A stretch of 64,000 nucleotides of DNA, from assembly GCA_023953835.1 (NCBI GenBank), contig JAMLJB010000001.1, positions 3,197,501 through 3,261,500 of the forward strand, given 5' to 3'. Positions 1 to 8,319 of the stretch are shown in pieces. Numbering within the stretch: the stretch's first letter is position 1; every line of letters starts with the position of its first letter. The translations under genes and the position numbers were made by a program. The DNA comes from Rhizobiaceae bacterium (GTDB lineage Bacteria > Pseudomonadota > Alphaproteobacteria > Rhizobiales > Rhizobiaceae). The notes under the pieces were generated by a model. That model was given only the letters and a program-made list of their open reading frames with translations. It was not told the DNA's origin and did no database searches.

Positions 1-769
1 TTTCGCAGAAATTGTGCGTCATCGGGGTTATGAACCCCAGCCGTCCATTGGTTTCCGCCACATGGACGTAGCGCGCCGGGCCGCCCGTCTTGAAGGGTAT
101 GTCGGTGAAGGTGAAGCTGCCCTCCAGATTGGCCCGCAGCAGCGAGAGCGGCAGGTACTGGTCGGTGCGGTCGCCGTCTATATCGCCCATCGGCATGGTT
201 TCGATCACGGTCAGGTCCATGCCGCGCCCGTGCGCCCAGCGCATCAGCGACGGCAGTTCCTCTTCGTTGAAGTTCTTCAGTGCAACCGCATTGATCTTGA
301 CGTGGATGCCCGCGGCCTGCGCGGCGTCGATCCCCGCCTGCACGCGCGATAGATCGCCCCAGCGGGTTATCGTCCGGAACTTGTCGGGATCGAGCGTATC
401 AAGCGACACGTTGATGCGTTTAACGCCGCATTCGGCCAGCTCGGCGGCAAAGCGCGCGAGCTGCGATCCGTTCGTGGTCAGCGTCAGTTCCTCGAGTTGC
501 CCGCTTTCCAGATGCGCCGAAAGCTGGCGCACAAGGTGCATGATATTCTTGCGCACCAGCGGCTCGCCGCCGGTCAGGCGAAGCTTGCGCACGCCTTTCG
601 CGATGAACACCCCGCAAAGGCGCTCAAGCTCTTCCAGCGAAAGCAGGTCCTTTTTCGGCAGGAATGTCATGTCCTCCGCCATGCAATAGGTGCAGCGGAA
701 GTCGCAGCGGTCCGTCACGGAAACCCGCAGATAGGTGATGTCCCTGCCGAAGGGGTCGGTCATGCTCAT
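1..769 (-). CDS. moaA: GTP 3',8-cyclase MoaA, 3' end cut off by the window edge
   Basis: Radical SAM enzyme that starts molybdenum cofactor synthesis by rearranging GTP. The N-terminal cluster motif CDFRCTYC has cysteines at about residues 22, 26 and 29, and TGGEPL follows at about residue 70. About 256 residues are visible. The frame runs off the left edge at NFCE, the first cysteine of the C-terminal 4Fe-4S site, so roughly the last quarter is missing. The start is an ATG (MSMTDPF), with a second ATG two codons later; a GGGGAGG ribosome site lies about 15 nt upstream, so the exact start is uncertain. A molybdenum-dependent CO dehydrogenase at the far end of the window would need this cofactor. 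Confidence 0.95.
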   Translation of the reverse strand, partial: MSMTDPFGRDITYLRVSVTDRCDFRCTYCMAEDMTFLPKKDLLSLEELERLCGVFIAKGVRKLRLTGGEPLVRKNIMHLVRQLSAHLESGQLEELTLTTNGSQLARFAAELAECGVKRINVSLDTLDPDKFRTITRWGDLSRVQAGIDAAQAAGIHVKINAVALKNFNEEELPSLMRWAHGRGMDLTVIETMPMGDIDGDRTDQYLPLSLLRANLEGSFTFTDIPFKTGGPARYVHVAETNGRLGFITPMTHNFCE

Positions 770-852
770 CCGGCTAATGTCGTTCCTCCCCTTCGATGGT
801 TCAAGCCATCGCGCGTCATGCTTTGGTTCATACAACAGTTCCGGGCGTTCCG

Positions 853-1305
853 TCACGTCGATGCTGCGCGGCCCGAAAGCGTGCCAACCGAGATGCGGTA
901 GAAGATATGCACTTCCTCGTCCGACGGTATGGCCATCTCCGGCTTGAGCGCGCCCGGTTCCCACCAGTTCGCGTGCTTGCTGAGCAGCGACCACGCGTGA
1001 TCCCGCTCGATCTTCGAGCCGATCCGGTCCGGCAGTTCCTCGAAACGGCCCTCCGCCACGACGCTCTTCCAGCCGCGTTCACTGCCGAATTCCTCGACCA
1101 GCAGCGCGACGTTCGGGTTCTTGCGCATCATGTCGATCTTCCGGCCCCGCATCGAGAAGGAGTAGAAGAAATGGTTCCTGAACGCATAGTGGATCGGCAC
1201 GGCATAGGGGCGGTCGTCGACTGAACAGGCCAGCCGGGCAAGCCGGTGGGACTGGACGAAGTCCAGACACTCCACCTCGCTCATGGTCTTGATATGCAAC
1301 GTCAC
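853..1305 (-). CDS. Pyridoxamine 5'-phosphate oxidase-family flavin-binding protein
   Basis: A 150-residue split-barrel protein of the PNPOx-like/nitroimidazole-resistance group. It has the typical opening ([10 protein letters not shown], then [10 protein letters not shown]), the [22 protein letters not shown] strand-helix region and an [16 protein letters not shown] strand. Such proteins bind FMN or F420-like cofactors and probably reduce small molecules or act in redox protection; the substrate cannot be read from the sequence. The start is a GTG just after GGAGGAGC; an in-frame TTG two codons on would have a more usual ribosome-site spacing. It stands alone, 83 bp upstream of moaA on the same strand. 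Confidence 0.8.
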   Translation of the reverse strand: MTLHIKTMSEVECLDFVQSHRLARLACSVDDRPYAVPIHYAFRNHFFYSFSMRGRKIDMMRKNPNVALLVEEFGSERGWKSVVAEGRFEELPDRIGSKIERDHAWSLLSKHANWWEPGALKPEMAIPSDEEVHIFYRISVGTLSGRAAST

Positions 1306-1457
1306 GCTCCTCCATTTCAGGCGCTGGGCCGAAACAAATTATGTCACAAATCGCAGCGTGTCAGAAGGTGACGCATCGCCGCTTCTCCAGCGGTTTGCAC
1401 TTGCCGCAGAGCCTTCGCTGTTGCAACAAGGCGTAACTCAAGTCAGGCCCGAACCTC

Positions 1458-1808
1458 ATGACCGCCCCAAAGGAAATCCGTGTTTCGAAAGACCGCAAGC
1501 TGCTGACGGTCACCTTCGGCGGACACGCGCCGTTCGAACTGCCGGCTGAAATGCTGCGCGTGCTTTCTCCCTCGGCGGAGGTGCAGGGGCATTCGCCCGA
1601 ACAGCGCGTCACCGTTCCGGGCAAACGCAATGTCACAATCGTGAAGATCGAGCCGGTCGGCAACTACGCCGTGCGCATTACTTTCGACGACCGTCACGAT
1701 ACGGGCATTTTCACGTGGGATTACCTGCATCGTCTTGGCCACGAGAAAGCCGCGCTATGGCAGGCTTATCTGGACGAGCTTGCGGCGAAAGGGCTTGGCA
1801 GGGGATAG
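1458..1808 (+). CDS. DUF971 (gamma-butyrobetaine hydroxylase-like N-terminal domain) protein
   Basis: A 116-residue single-domain protein of the DUF971 family. Visible family features are the LTVTFGG strand, the PAEMLRVLSPSAEVQGH segment and the C-terminal VGNYAVRITFDDRHDTGIFTW stretch, which ends in WDYLHRLG. In eukaryotes this domain is the zinc-binding N-terminal part of gamma-butyrobetaine hydroxylase. Free-standing bacterial copies often lie near Fe-S or Mo-cofactor genes, which fits moaA on the opposite strand. The start is an ATG at the head of MTAPKEIRVS. The function is not established. Confidence 0.8.
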   Translation: MTAPKEIRVSKDRKLLTVTFGGHAPFELPAEMLRVLSPSAEVQGHSPEQRVTVPGKRNVTIVKIEPVGNYAVRITFDDRHDTGIFTWDYLHRLGHEKAALWQAYLDELAAKGLGRG

Positions 1809-1885
1809 ATCGCAACTGCGCGACGCGCTGTAACGATTTCCACCGCGCCGCCGTATAGTGGGAAAACGGCTTCGGACATGGCAGC

Positions 1886-2788
1886 ATGATTGCAGCAGGC
1901 AAATTTCCCTGGAACGATCGCGGCGGAGCGTTTTCTCCGCTCAAGGCGCTGTGCCTCGCGGCAATCCTCGCTCCCGCCGCGATCCTGGCGTGGCGCGCGA
2001 CCATCGGCAGCCTCGGGACGGGTGCGACAGGCCCGCTCGGCCCGCGACCCGTCACGGAAGCCATCCATTTCACAGGCGATTGGGCGATCCGTTTCCTTTT
2101 GGCCTCTCTTGCCGTAACGACGCTCCGACGCATCGCGAGCCTGCCCAAGCTTATCATCGTGCGGCGCCAGATCGGCCTTGCGGCATTGTTCTATGCGGCG
2201 GCGCATCTCGTACTCTACGCGCTGGACCAGAAATGGGACCTCGCCAAGGTCGCATCGGAAATCGTGCTGCGTTACTATTTGACAATCGGCTTCGTGGCGC
2301 TGATGGGTCTGCTGGCGCTCGGCGTAACCTCGACGGACGCGATGATCCGCAAGCTCGGCAAGCGATGGAACCAGCTTCACAAACTGGTCTACGTTCTCGC
2401 TGCACTGGCGGTGCTGCATTACTTCATGCAATCCAAGGCTGATGTGTTCCAGCCTACGCTCATGGCGGGGTTCTTCGCCTATATGATGCTGTGGCGCGTC
2501 GCCCAGTCGCGCGGCGCGAATGGCGGCTCGGTGCTCACCCTGACGCTTCTTGCACTGGTCGCGGGCCTGCTGACCGCTGCTCTGGAATATGGCTGGTATG
2601 GGCTTGCCACCAACATTCCGCCCGGCAGGGTATTGGCCGCCAATCTCAACTTCGCCCATTCGATCCGTCCCGCATGGTGGGTGTTGTTTACGGGCCTTGC
2701 GCTGGTTCCCATCGCCTATGTCAGGCAGGGGCAGGGCGGCAGCCGAAATCGAAGGCCGCGTGCGCGCGCCGGCGAAGCAGCGGCTTGA
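1886..2788 (+). CDS. msrQ: MsrQ, haem-binding membrane subunit of the MsrPQ methionine sulfoxide reductase
   Basis: A 300-residue integral membrane b-type cytochrome of the ferric-reductase-like family. MsrQ passes electrons from the quinone pool to periplasmic MsrP, which repairs oxidised methionines. Family marks are PVTEAIHFTGDWAIRFL, the AAHLVLY and LHKLVYVLAALAVLHYF helices with probable haem-ligand histidines, and about six hydrophobic segments. After the core domain there are two extra C-terminal helices and an Arg-rich tail. No msrP is adjacent: the upstream gene is DUF971 and the downstream gene is an L,D-transpeptidase, so the partner must lie elsewhere or this copy serves another reductase. 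Confidence 0.85.
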   Translation: MIAAGKFPWNDRGGAFSPLKALCLAAILAPAAILAWRATIGSLGTGATGPLGPRPVTEAIHFTGDWAIRFLLASLAVTTLRRIASLPKLIIVRRQIGLAALFYAAAHLVLYALDQKWDLAKVASEIVLRYYLTIGFVALMGLLALGVTSTDAMIRKLGKRWNQLHKLVYVLAALAVLHYFMQSKADVFQPTLMAGFFAYMMLWRVAQSRGANGGSVLTLTLLALVAGLLTAALEYGWYGLATNIPPGRVLAANLNFAHSIRPAWWVLFTGLALVPIAYVRQGQGGSRNRRPRARAGEAAA

Positions 2789-2916
2789 CCGTGATCATCA
2801 CAATATCGGGAAACGTCTGTTCATCGCCGGGAGCGATACGTAATCTTAACCACGAAGCGGTTGCTTCACGCACGTAGCCGGGGCAGGGGTTCGGGCGCAA
2901 AAGCGGAGTACGCTCA

Positions 2917-4743
2917 GTGAGTCGGTTCATCAAATCGTTGTTCGCGCTTTCCCTCGGGGCAGCCGTCATCGCTCCGGAGGTCGCACAGGCCCAGGGCTTG
3001 TTGGAAGCACTCTTCGGCCACTCGAAGCGCCGCGCGATGGAAAACAGCGCATTTCCTCCGGCCCCGATGACGCCGAAACGCGTTGCCAAGCCCGCGAAAA
3101 TATCCGCGCCGTCGTACTACGACTATCGGGCCGACTCTTTGGTGCGGGTCGATTTTTCCTCGTTGACGACGCTTGCGCCCGCCACGGATGGCGAGAGCAA
3201 TGCTTTTCGGGACGATCTGGCGGCGCTCGCATCGGTCGATTTGCGGGCCGAAAAGCAGGTCGCTTCCGCTCTGGTCGAGCATTACGCCCAGCAACCGGAT
3301 TTCCTCTGGATCAGCGACGGTTCGCCGAACCAGCGCGCGAAAGATGCGCTTGCGGTCCTTGCCGATGCGGACTCCTATGGGCTGAACGCCGCGGACTATG
3401 AGGTCCAGCCATTGGCGTCCGCGTCGCCGGACGACATGATGGCCTTCGAGATGAACCTCTCCGCGCGCGTGCTGCGCTACGCGATGGATGCGCATGGCGG
3501 ACGTGTCATTCCAAACCGGATTTCCGGGTATTACGACTTCCCGGCCAAGCCGGTCGACCTCACCGGGCTTCTTGCCCAGTCCGCGCATTCCGATGATGTG
3601 CGGGCGATGCTTGAGGCGCAGCATCCGCAGAACCCGCAATACAGGGCACTGCGCGACGAACTGGCGGCGCTGCGGCAGGCGCAGGAAGACGATGTCGTCG
3701 TCGACCCCGATCTTCTGTTGAAGCCCGGCCAGTCAAGCGCCGAGCTTCCAAAATTGATTCATCTGGTCGCGGGCCGGCTCGACGATGATAGTGGCGGTGA
3801 TTTCGGTGAGGTGCTCTATCGCCTTGGAGAGAGTGAAACTTATACCGACGAACTGGTGACGGTGTTCAGGGCGGAGCAGGAGAGGGCCGGATTGAAGCCC
3901 GATGGTGTCATCGGCCCTCGCACGGTCAAGGCGATCGCGGGCACGTCAAAGACGGAAAAATTGCAGAAGGTGCTTGTTGCGCTTGAGCAGCTGCGCTGGC
4001 TGCCTTCGGAGTTCGGAAGCCCCCGCGTCTGGATCAACCAACCGGCATATACGGCGAGCTTCATCGAGGGCGAGACGCCGGTGCTGTCCATGCGCGCGGT
4101 CGTCGGCAAGGCCACCAACCAGACCAGCTTCTTCTATGACGAGATCGAGCAGATCGACTACAATCCCTATTGGGGCGTTCCGCAATCGATCATCGTCAAC
4201 GAGATGCTGCCGAGGCTGCGCAGCGACCCCGGCTATCTGGATCGCTCCGGCTATGAGGTGTTCGACCAGAAGGGCAAGCGCGTGCCTTCTTCAGCAGTTG
4301 ACTGGGGTGCGTACGGCTCCAAGGTTCCTTATGCCGTGCGTCAGGCGCCGAGCGAGGCGAATGCGCTTGGCGAGTTGAAGATCCTGTTCCCGAACAAGCA
4401 TGCGATCTACATGCACGACACGCCGCAGAAGCAGTTCTTCGACCGCGACATGCGCGCGCTCAGCCACGGATGCATCCGTTTGCAGGACCCGCGCGGCATG
4501 GCCGCTGCCGTGCTGGGCACCAACCGCGACTACATCGCCGGCAAGCTTGCGCAGGGGCATTCGGTCGAAAAGACCCCGAAAATCCCGGTCTACGTGTCTT
4601 ACTTCACGGCATGGCCGACCGAGAGCGGCGCAGTCGAATATTTCCCGGACGTCTACAAGCGGGACGACCGGCTGCGGGCGGCGCTCTCCGCCACGGAGGC
4701 GGTGCGCAGCCAGGCTCACGCCGTGGCGCAGAGCGACGGGTAG
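2917..4743 (+). CDS. L,D-transpeptidase of the YcbB/LdtD type (scaffold + peptidoglycan-binding + YkuD domains)
   Basis: A 608-residue periplasmic enzyme that forms 3-3 peptidoglycan crosslinks or attaches proteins to peptidoglycan. An N-terminal signal peptide ends near EVAQAQ (about residue 26). A long scaffold region of about 250 residues follows, then a peptidoglycan-binding domain at about 285-350 (GLKPDGVIGPRTVKAIAG) and a YkuD catalytic domain at about 360-545. Catalytic residues are visible in YMHDTPQKQFF and SHGCIRLQDP, with the nucleophile at Cys519. The start is GTG, 8-9 nt after GCGGAG. It converges with a small lipoprotein gene whose stop lies 7 bp away. It is the first of two L,D-transpeptidases in the window. 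Confidence 0.9.
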   Translation: MSRFIKSLFALSLGAAVIAPEVAQAQGLLEALFGHSKRRAMENSAFPPAPMTPKRVAKPAKISAPSYYDYRADSLVRVDFSSLTTLAPATDGESNAFRDDLAALASVDLRAEKQVASALVEHYAQQPDFLWISDGSPNQRAKDALAVLADADSYGLNAADYEVQPLASASPDDMMAFEMNLSARVLRYAMDAHGGRVIPNRISGYYDFPAKPVDLTGLLAQSAHSDDVRAMLEAQHPQNPQYRALRDELAALRQAQEDDVVVDPDLLLKPGQSSAELPKLIHLVAGRLDDDSGGDFGEVLYRLGESETYTDELVTVFRAEQERAGLKPDGVIGPRTVKAIAGTSKTEKLQKVLVALEQLRWLPSEFGSPRVWINQPAYTASFIEGETPVLSMRAVVGKATNQTSFFYDEIEQIDYNPYWGVPQSIIVNEMLPRLRSDPGYLDRSGYEVFDQKGKRVPSSAVDWGAYGSKVPYAVRQAPSEANALGELKILFPNKHAIYMHDTPQKQFFDRDMRALSHGCIRLQDPRGMAAAVLGTNRDYIAGKLAQGHSVEKTPKIPVYVSYFTAWPTESGAVEYFPDVYKRDDRLRAALSATEAVRSQAHAVAQSDG

Positions 4744-4749
4744 GCGCTT

Positions 4750-5139
4750 CTATTCACATACGACTTTTACCCGGCCGCCGGGCTGGGTCTTGTTGGCGCA
4801 GTTCAGCGCCTTCCCGCTTTCGGAGGGCGTGAAGGGCGGACGGACGCCAACGCGCATTCCGTGAAACTGCTCGACCGATTTGCCAGCGTTGGTGGTGGGG
4901 CCTTGACGCTGCGGCGAACGTCTGACGCTGCTTTGCGGTGGCGGTGACGTGGGAGCGGCCAGGACCGGTTGCGGCGGATAGGCGGGCGCTTGCGGCTGTG
5001 AGCGCCGCCACCAGGGCGTTCTGAATGCCGAAGGCGGCGTCGGGTCGGCCATCACGATGGTGCCGTCGGAGGTTCGTGTGCAGCCTGTGTTCACCAACAT
5101 CGCAATGCACAACAGCGCGGGCAATGCAAAGCGCGCCAT
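4750..5139 (-). CDS. Small proline-rich putative lipoprotein
   Basis: A 129-residue protein of unknown function. The N-terminus MARFALPALLCIAMLV is a short hydrophobic export signal followed by NTGC, a plausible lipobox with Cys20 as the lipidated residue, although the -3 position is Asn rather than the usual Leu. The middle is Pro/Gln-rich and probably unstructured. The last 50 residues hold a compact segment with two more cysteines (ALNCANKT, VKVVCE). The frame stays open upstream into the cyclopropane synthase gene, but only this ATG gives an export signal and avoids a long overlap. It lies 16 bp downstream of that gene and may be cotranscribed with it. Confidence 0.6.
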   Translation of the reverse strand: MARFALPALLCIAMLVNTGCTRTSDGTIVMADPTPPSAFRTPWWRRSQPQAPAYPPQPVLAAPTSPPPQSSVRRSPQRQGPTTNAGKSVEQFHGMRVGVRPPFTPSESGKALNCANKTQPGGRVKVVCE

Positions 5140-5155
5140 GTGCAAAACATTGCAG

Positions 5156-6406
5156 CTATGCCCTGTATATAACCTGCCGCACATCGATATATTCTGCACG
5201 GAATCCTGCCTCACAGTAGTGTAGATAGAATTCCCATAGCTTTTTGAAGCGTTCGTCGAAACCCATCGGAATAAGTTTTTCCCAAGAAGCCCGGAAACGC
5301 TCGCGCCATTCGGCCAGAGTGCGCGCATAATCCTGTGGGAAAACTCTTTCCTTGAGATAGGCAAAGCCCTGATCGTTTCCAAGCGAGCGCAAGATCGTTG
5401 GGGTCGGCAGCATGCCGCCCGGGAAAATATAGCGCTGTATGAAGTCGGGCGTGCGGCGATAATTCGGATAGGCCGCTTCATTGATGGTGATGATCTGGAG
5501 CCCGGCGGTTCCGCCGGTCTTGAGGCATTCGCGCATCTTGCCGAAAAACACCGGCCAGTGCTTTTCGCCGACCGCCTCGAACATCTCGATTGAAGCAATC
5601 CGGTCGTAGCGGCCGTGTTCGTCGCGATAATCCTGGAACTTTATCTCCACCCTGTCCGAGAGACCGGCCTTGGCGATGCGCTCGCTCGCATAAGCATGCT
5701 GCTCCCGGCTGATCGTCAGCCCTGTCACCTTGCATCCGAACTCGCGCGCGGCGAACTCCGCGAACCCGCCCCATCCACATCCGATCTCCAGCACATGCTC
5801 GCCTTCGCGAATGCCGATGTCGTTTGCGAGCGCCCGATATTTAGCGGCCTGCGCGCCCTCAAGATCGTTTGCGCCGGTTTGATACAAGGCGGAAGAATAG
5901 GTCATGCTGGGGTCGAGCCATGCGCTGTAGAAGCGGTTGCCGAGATCGTAGTGAGCGGAAATATTCTTCTTCGACCCCGTGCGGGTATTGTCGTTCAGCC
6001 AATGCCGGATGCGCTGGATTGTCATGAGGAACCAGTTCGCCCCACCTGCAAGCTGGTCGCCTTGCTCCGTATTCACGACGAACAGTTCGAGAAAGCTGGT
6101 TATGTCGGGGCTGTGCCAGTCTCCGTCGAAATAGGATTCGGCGACACCGATCGTTCCTCCCGCAAAAGCGCGCTGCGGCAAGCGCCAGTTGTTGAGCACC
6201 AGTTCGGCTGACGGTCCGGGGGCCTTGCCGTCGATCTGGAGCGCGCGGCCATCCGGCAATGTGACCCGAAGCTTTCCATAGGCAAGCTGCATTGCGCCCT
6301 GGAGCACGAACCGGGCCTTGGCCGGCAGCTCGCGTGCGATTTCCGCGTAGTTGCTCGCATCGAGCCTGATTGCATCCGCCTTTTCAGATCGCTTCCTGAA
6401 AGCCAT
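5156..6406 (-). CDS. cfa: Cyclopropane-fatty-acyl-phospholipid synthase
   Basis: A 416-residue SAM-dependent methyltransferase that adds a methylene bridge to unsaturated acyl chains of membrane phospholipids. The SAM-binding motif VLEIGCGWGG is at residues 205-214. Other family marks are ISAHYDLGNRFY, the QYDRIASIEMFEAVG region and the bicarbonate-site neighbourhood YIFPGGMLPT. The ATG start (MAFRKRSEK) follows GGGGGAAACCGG; the frame is open further upstream, but that extension has no family similarity. The small lipoprotein gene follows 16 bp downstream. Cyclopropane lipids typically rise in stationary phase and under acid stress. Confidence 0.92.
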   Translation of the reverse strand: MAFRKRSEKADAIRLDASNYAEIARELPAKARFVLQGAMQLAYGKLRVTLPDGRALQIDGKAPGPSAELVLNNWRLPQRAFAGGTIGVAESYFDGDWHSPDITSFLELFVVNTEQGDQLAGGANWFLMTIQRIRHWLNDNTRTGSKKNISAHYDLGNRFYSAWLDPSMTYSSALYQTGANDLEGAQAAKYRALANDIGIREGEHVLEIGCGWGGFAEFAAREFGCKVTGLTISREQHAYASERIAKAGLSDRVEIKFQDYRDEHGRYDRIASIEMFEAVGEKHWPVFFGKMRECLKTGGTAGLQIITINEAAYPNYRRTPDFIQRYIFPGGMLPTPTILRSLGNDQGFAYLKERVFPQDYARTLAEWRERFRASWEKLIPMGFDERFKKLWEFYLHYCEAGFRAEYIDVRQVIYRA

Positions 6407-6642
6407 CCGGTTTCCCCCATGCGTTAAGGGGACATGAGCGTCCGGTGTCGACGGTGTGTCCCCCGCCTTTGCCCGAAGCGCCCCTCTACCGTGATTGCAA
6501 CGCGCTTCCACTCAGTCCCGATGATTGATTTTCCACTTCAATCGGGCGTTCTGCAAGAGGCAAGCGAGACAACCCACGCGAGAGATGTTAGACATTCTCC
6601 CCACGGGCGATTGTCGTGCGGGCAGGCAAGGGGAGCAAGAAC

Positions 6643-6771
6643 ATGCGCTACGTCATCATCGTTGCTGTGCTAGCCGGCTTCATTATCTGGGACGGCATGA
6701 ACAATGGCGGGCAGGCGACCGATACAGCGCTTCGGGCAATAAGAGGACTTTTGTCGAAAATCGGCGTTTGA
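6643..6771 (+). CDS. Very small single-pass membrane protein (42 aa)
   Basis: A 42-codon frame starting MRYVIIVAVLAGFIIWDGMN and ending LLSKIGV. Residues 2-17 form one hydrophobic segment followed by an acidic/polar turn and a short amphipathic tail with one Lys and two Arg. A strong ribosome site, AAGGGGAGC, lies 6 nt before the ATG. Translation is supported by this site and by the coherent membrane segment, not by recognised homology. It sits alone in the gap between the cyclopropane synthase gene (divergent) and a convergent Cys-containing small protein. The function is unknown. Confidence 0.55.
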   Translation: MRYVIIVAVLAGFIIWDGMNNGGQATDTALRAIRGLLSKIGV

Positions 6772-6822
6772 ACGCCGGGCTGCACGCCAATCGCAGTCGC
6801 GATCTGCGCCCTCACGCCCGTG

Positions 6823-7044
6823 CTATTTCGGGGTGTTTTCCTTCACTACCTGTTGGCACTGCGCGGTGAGCTGGTCGATGTGCTCGTTCAGGCATTTGAT
6901 GATGCGCCCGCCACCCGGCATCACGCCTGAACAGAACTTCTGGTAGTCGGCCTTGCAGGCTGCCTGTTGCGCGGCGGTCTGTGCCGATGCCATGCCGACG
7001 CCGGAAAGCGAGCCAGACAAGGCGAGAATCATCAAGGCGCGCAT
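6823..7044 (-). CDS. Small secreted cysteine-containing (Cys-rich repeat family) protein
   Basis: A 73-residue protein with a signal peptide (MRALMILALSGSLSGVGMASAQ) and a mature part of about 50 residues with four cysteines: ACKADYQKFC, IIKCLNEH and LTAQCQQVV. This resembles the Cys-rich repeat module in short periplasmic proteins of rhizobia, with sequence type C-x(7)-C...C-x(9-10)-C. It is presumably exported and disulfide-bonded; no biochemical role is known to me. The start at MRALMILAL is chosen because the longer open frame would place 22 polar residues before the signal peptide. It converges with the 42-aa membrane protein gene. Confidence 0.65.
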   Translation of the reverse strand: MRALMILALSGSLSGVGMASAQTAAQQAACKADYQKFCSGVMPGGGRIIKCLNEHIDQLTAQCQQVVKENTPK

Positions 7045-7158
7045 GCTCGTCTCCGGTTTCCGAGGTTGGCGGCACAAAACGGCAGGCAACCGGGAATTGC
7101 TGCCTTCCACAATAGCACGTTCTCACTTACAGTCATCTTGTCTCATGAGGGGTCAGGG

Positions 7159-8319
7159 ATGATGTACCTGCGCGCAGCGCTGCCGGTTGTGCTCTTTACT
7201 GTGGTGGCGGCGCTTTCGGCGTGCAGCAACGAAAACAGCTATGTTCCGCCACCGCCGCCGAAGGTTGTCGTCGCGGTGCCCGCCAGGCAGACAGTCACAC
7301 CCTTCCTTGAAACAACCGGCAACACGGCTGCCGTGAACTCGGCAACATTGCTGGCGCGCGTGCCGGGTTTCATTCAGGAAATCAACTACAAGGACGGTGA
7401 AGCGCTGAAGTCCGGGCAGAGGACATTTCTCATTGAGCCCGAACCTTACCAGCTTGCGCTCCAGCAGGCTCAGGCCGGGCTTGCCTCCGCGCAGGCCGCA
7501 AGCGAGGTTTCCGCGGCCGAACTGAAGCGCCAGCAGGATCTGCTGAAGCAGAAGGTGGTGGCCCAGTCGAGCGCCGATCAGGCATCTGCCCAGGCCGATT
7601 CCGATGCCGCCAAGGTCCAGCAATCCGAAGTGGATGTGAAGCAGGCAGAACTCAATCTGAGCTATACGCAAGTCAATGCGCCCTTCGACGGCACCGTGAC
7701 CGCCCGGCAGGTGTCGCTCGGCCAGTATGTCGGCTCGGGCAGCCCCACGGAGCTGGCGACGATCGTCCAGCTCGACCCGATCCATGTCAATTTCACGGTC
7801 AGCGAACAGGATGTGCTCAGGATTCGCGCGGCGATGCGGAAACAGGGCATGACCGAGCAGGACCTTCGCAAGGTGCCCGTTGAAATCGGGCTACAGACCG
7901 AGGACGGCTTTCCGCATACGGGAACGCTCGACTATGTCGCGCCTGCCGTGACGGTTTCGACCGGTACGCTTCCCGTCCGCGCGGTGTTCGAAAACGGCGA
8001 CAAGGCGCTGCTGCCGGGCTATTTCGTTCGCGTGCGGATACCGGTGGGTGAACTGCCGGATTCCCTGCTCGTTCCCGACCGCGCCATCGGCACGGACCAG
8101 GGCGGCAGATATGTGCTGGTGGCGAACAAGGATGATGTCGTCGAGCAGCGGCCCGTGGAGATCGGCCAGCTCGTCGGCAAGCTCAGGGTCATCAACTCCG
8201 GGATTTCCGCCGAGGATCGAATTCTCACCGATGGGCTGATGAAGGCCGTGCCGGGGCAGAAGATCGAACCCGATCTACAGCCGCTCGAGGTGCCCTCGAC
8301 AGATGGAAGCGCGCAATGA
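7159..8319 (+). CDS. RND efflux system periplasmic adaptor (membrane fusion) lipoprotein
   Basis: A 386-residue HlyD/AcrA-type adaptor that links the inner-membrane RND pump to an outer-membrane channel. The signal peptide ends in a lipobox, ALSAC, with Cys22 as the lipid anchor. The biotinyl-lipoyl half motifs flank a long Ala/Gln-rich coiled-coil hairpin at about residues 100-170 (LALQQAQAGLASAQ ... LNLSYTQVNAPFDG). A beta-barrel and a membrane-proximal domain follow. The start is one of two tandem ATGs after GAGGGGTCAGG. The stop overlaps the pump start by 4 bp, so the pair is translationally coupled. No regulator or outer-membrane channel gene is next to it. Confidence 0.9.
   Translation: MMYLRAALPVVLFTVVAALSACSNENSYVPPPPPKVVVAVPARQTVTPFLETTGNTAAVNSATLLARVPGFIQEINYKDGEALKSGQRTFLIEPEPYQLALQQAQAGLASAQAASEVSAAELKRQQDLLKQKVVAQSSADQASAQADSDAAKVQQSEVDVKQAELNLSYTQVNAPFDGTVTARQVSLGQYVGSGSPTELATIVQLDPIHVNFTVSEQDVLRIRAAMRKQGMTEQDLRKVPVEIGLQTEDGFPHTGTLDYVAPAVTVSTGTLPVRAVFENGDKALLPGYFVRVRIPVGELPDSLLVPDRAIGTDQGGRYVLVANKDDVVEQRPVEIGQLVGKLRVINSGISAEDRILTDGLMKAVPGQKIEPDLQPLEVPSTDGSAQ

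Noticed and set aside
4750..5598. A 282-codon minus-strand frame starting inside the cyclopropane synthase gene.
   Set aside because: Only the last 129 codons make sense (export signal plus lipobox). The first part is an out-of-frame reading of the synthase.
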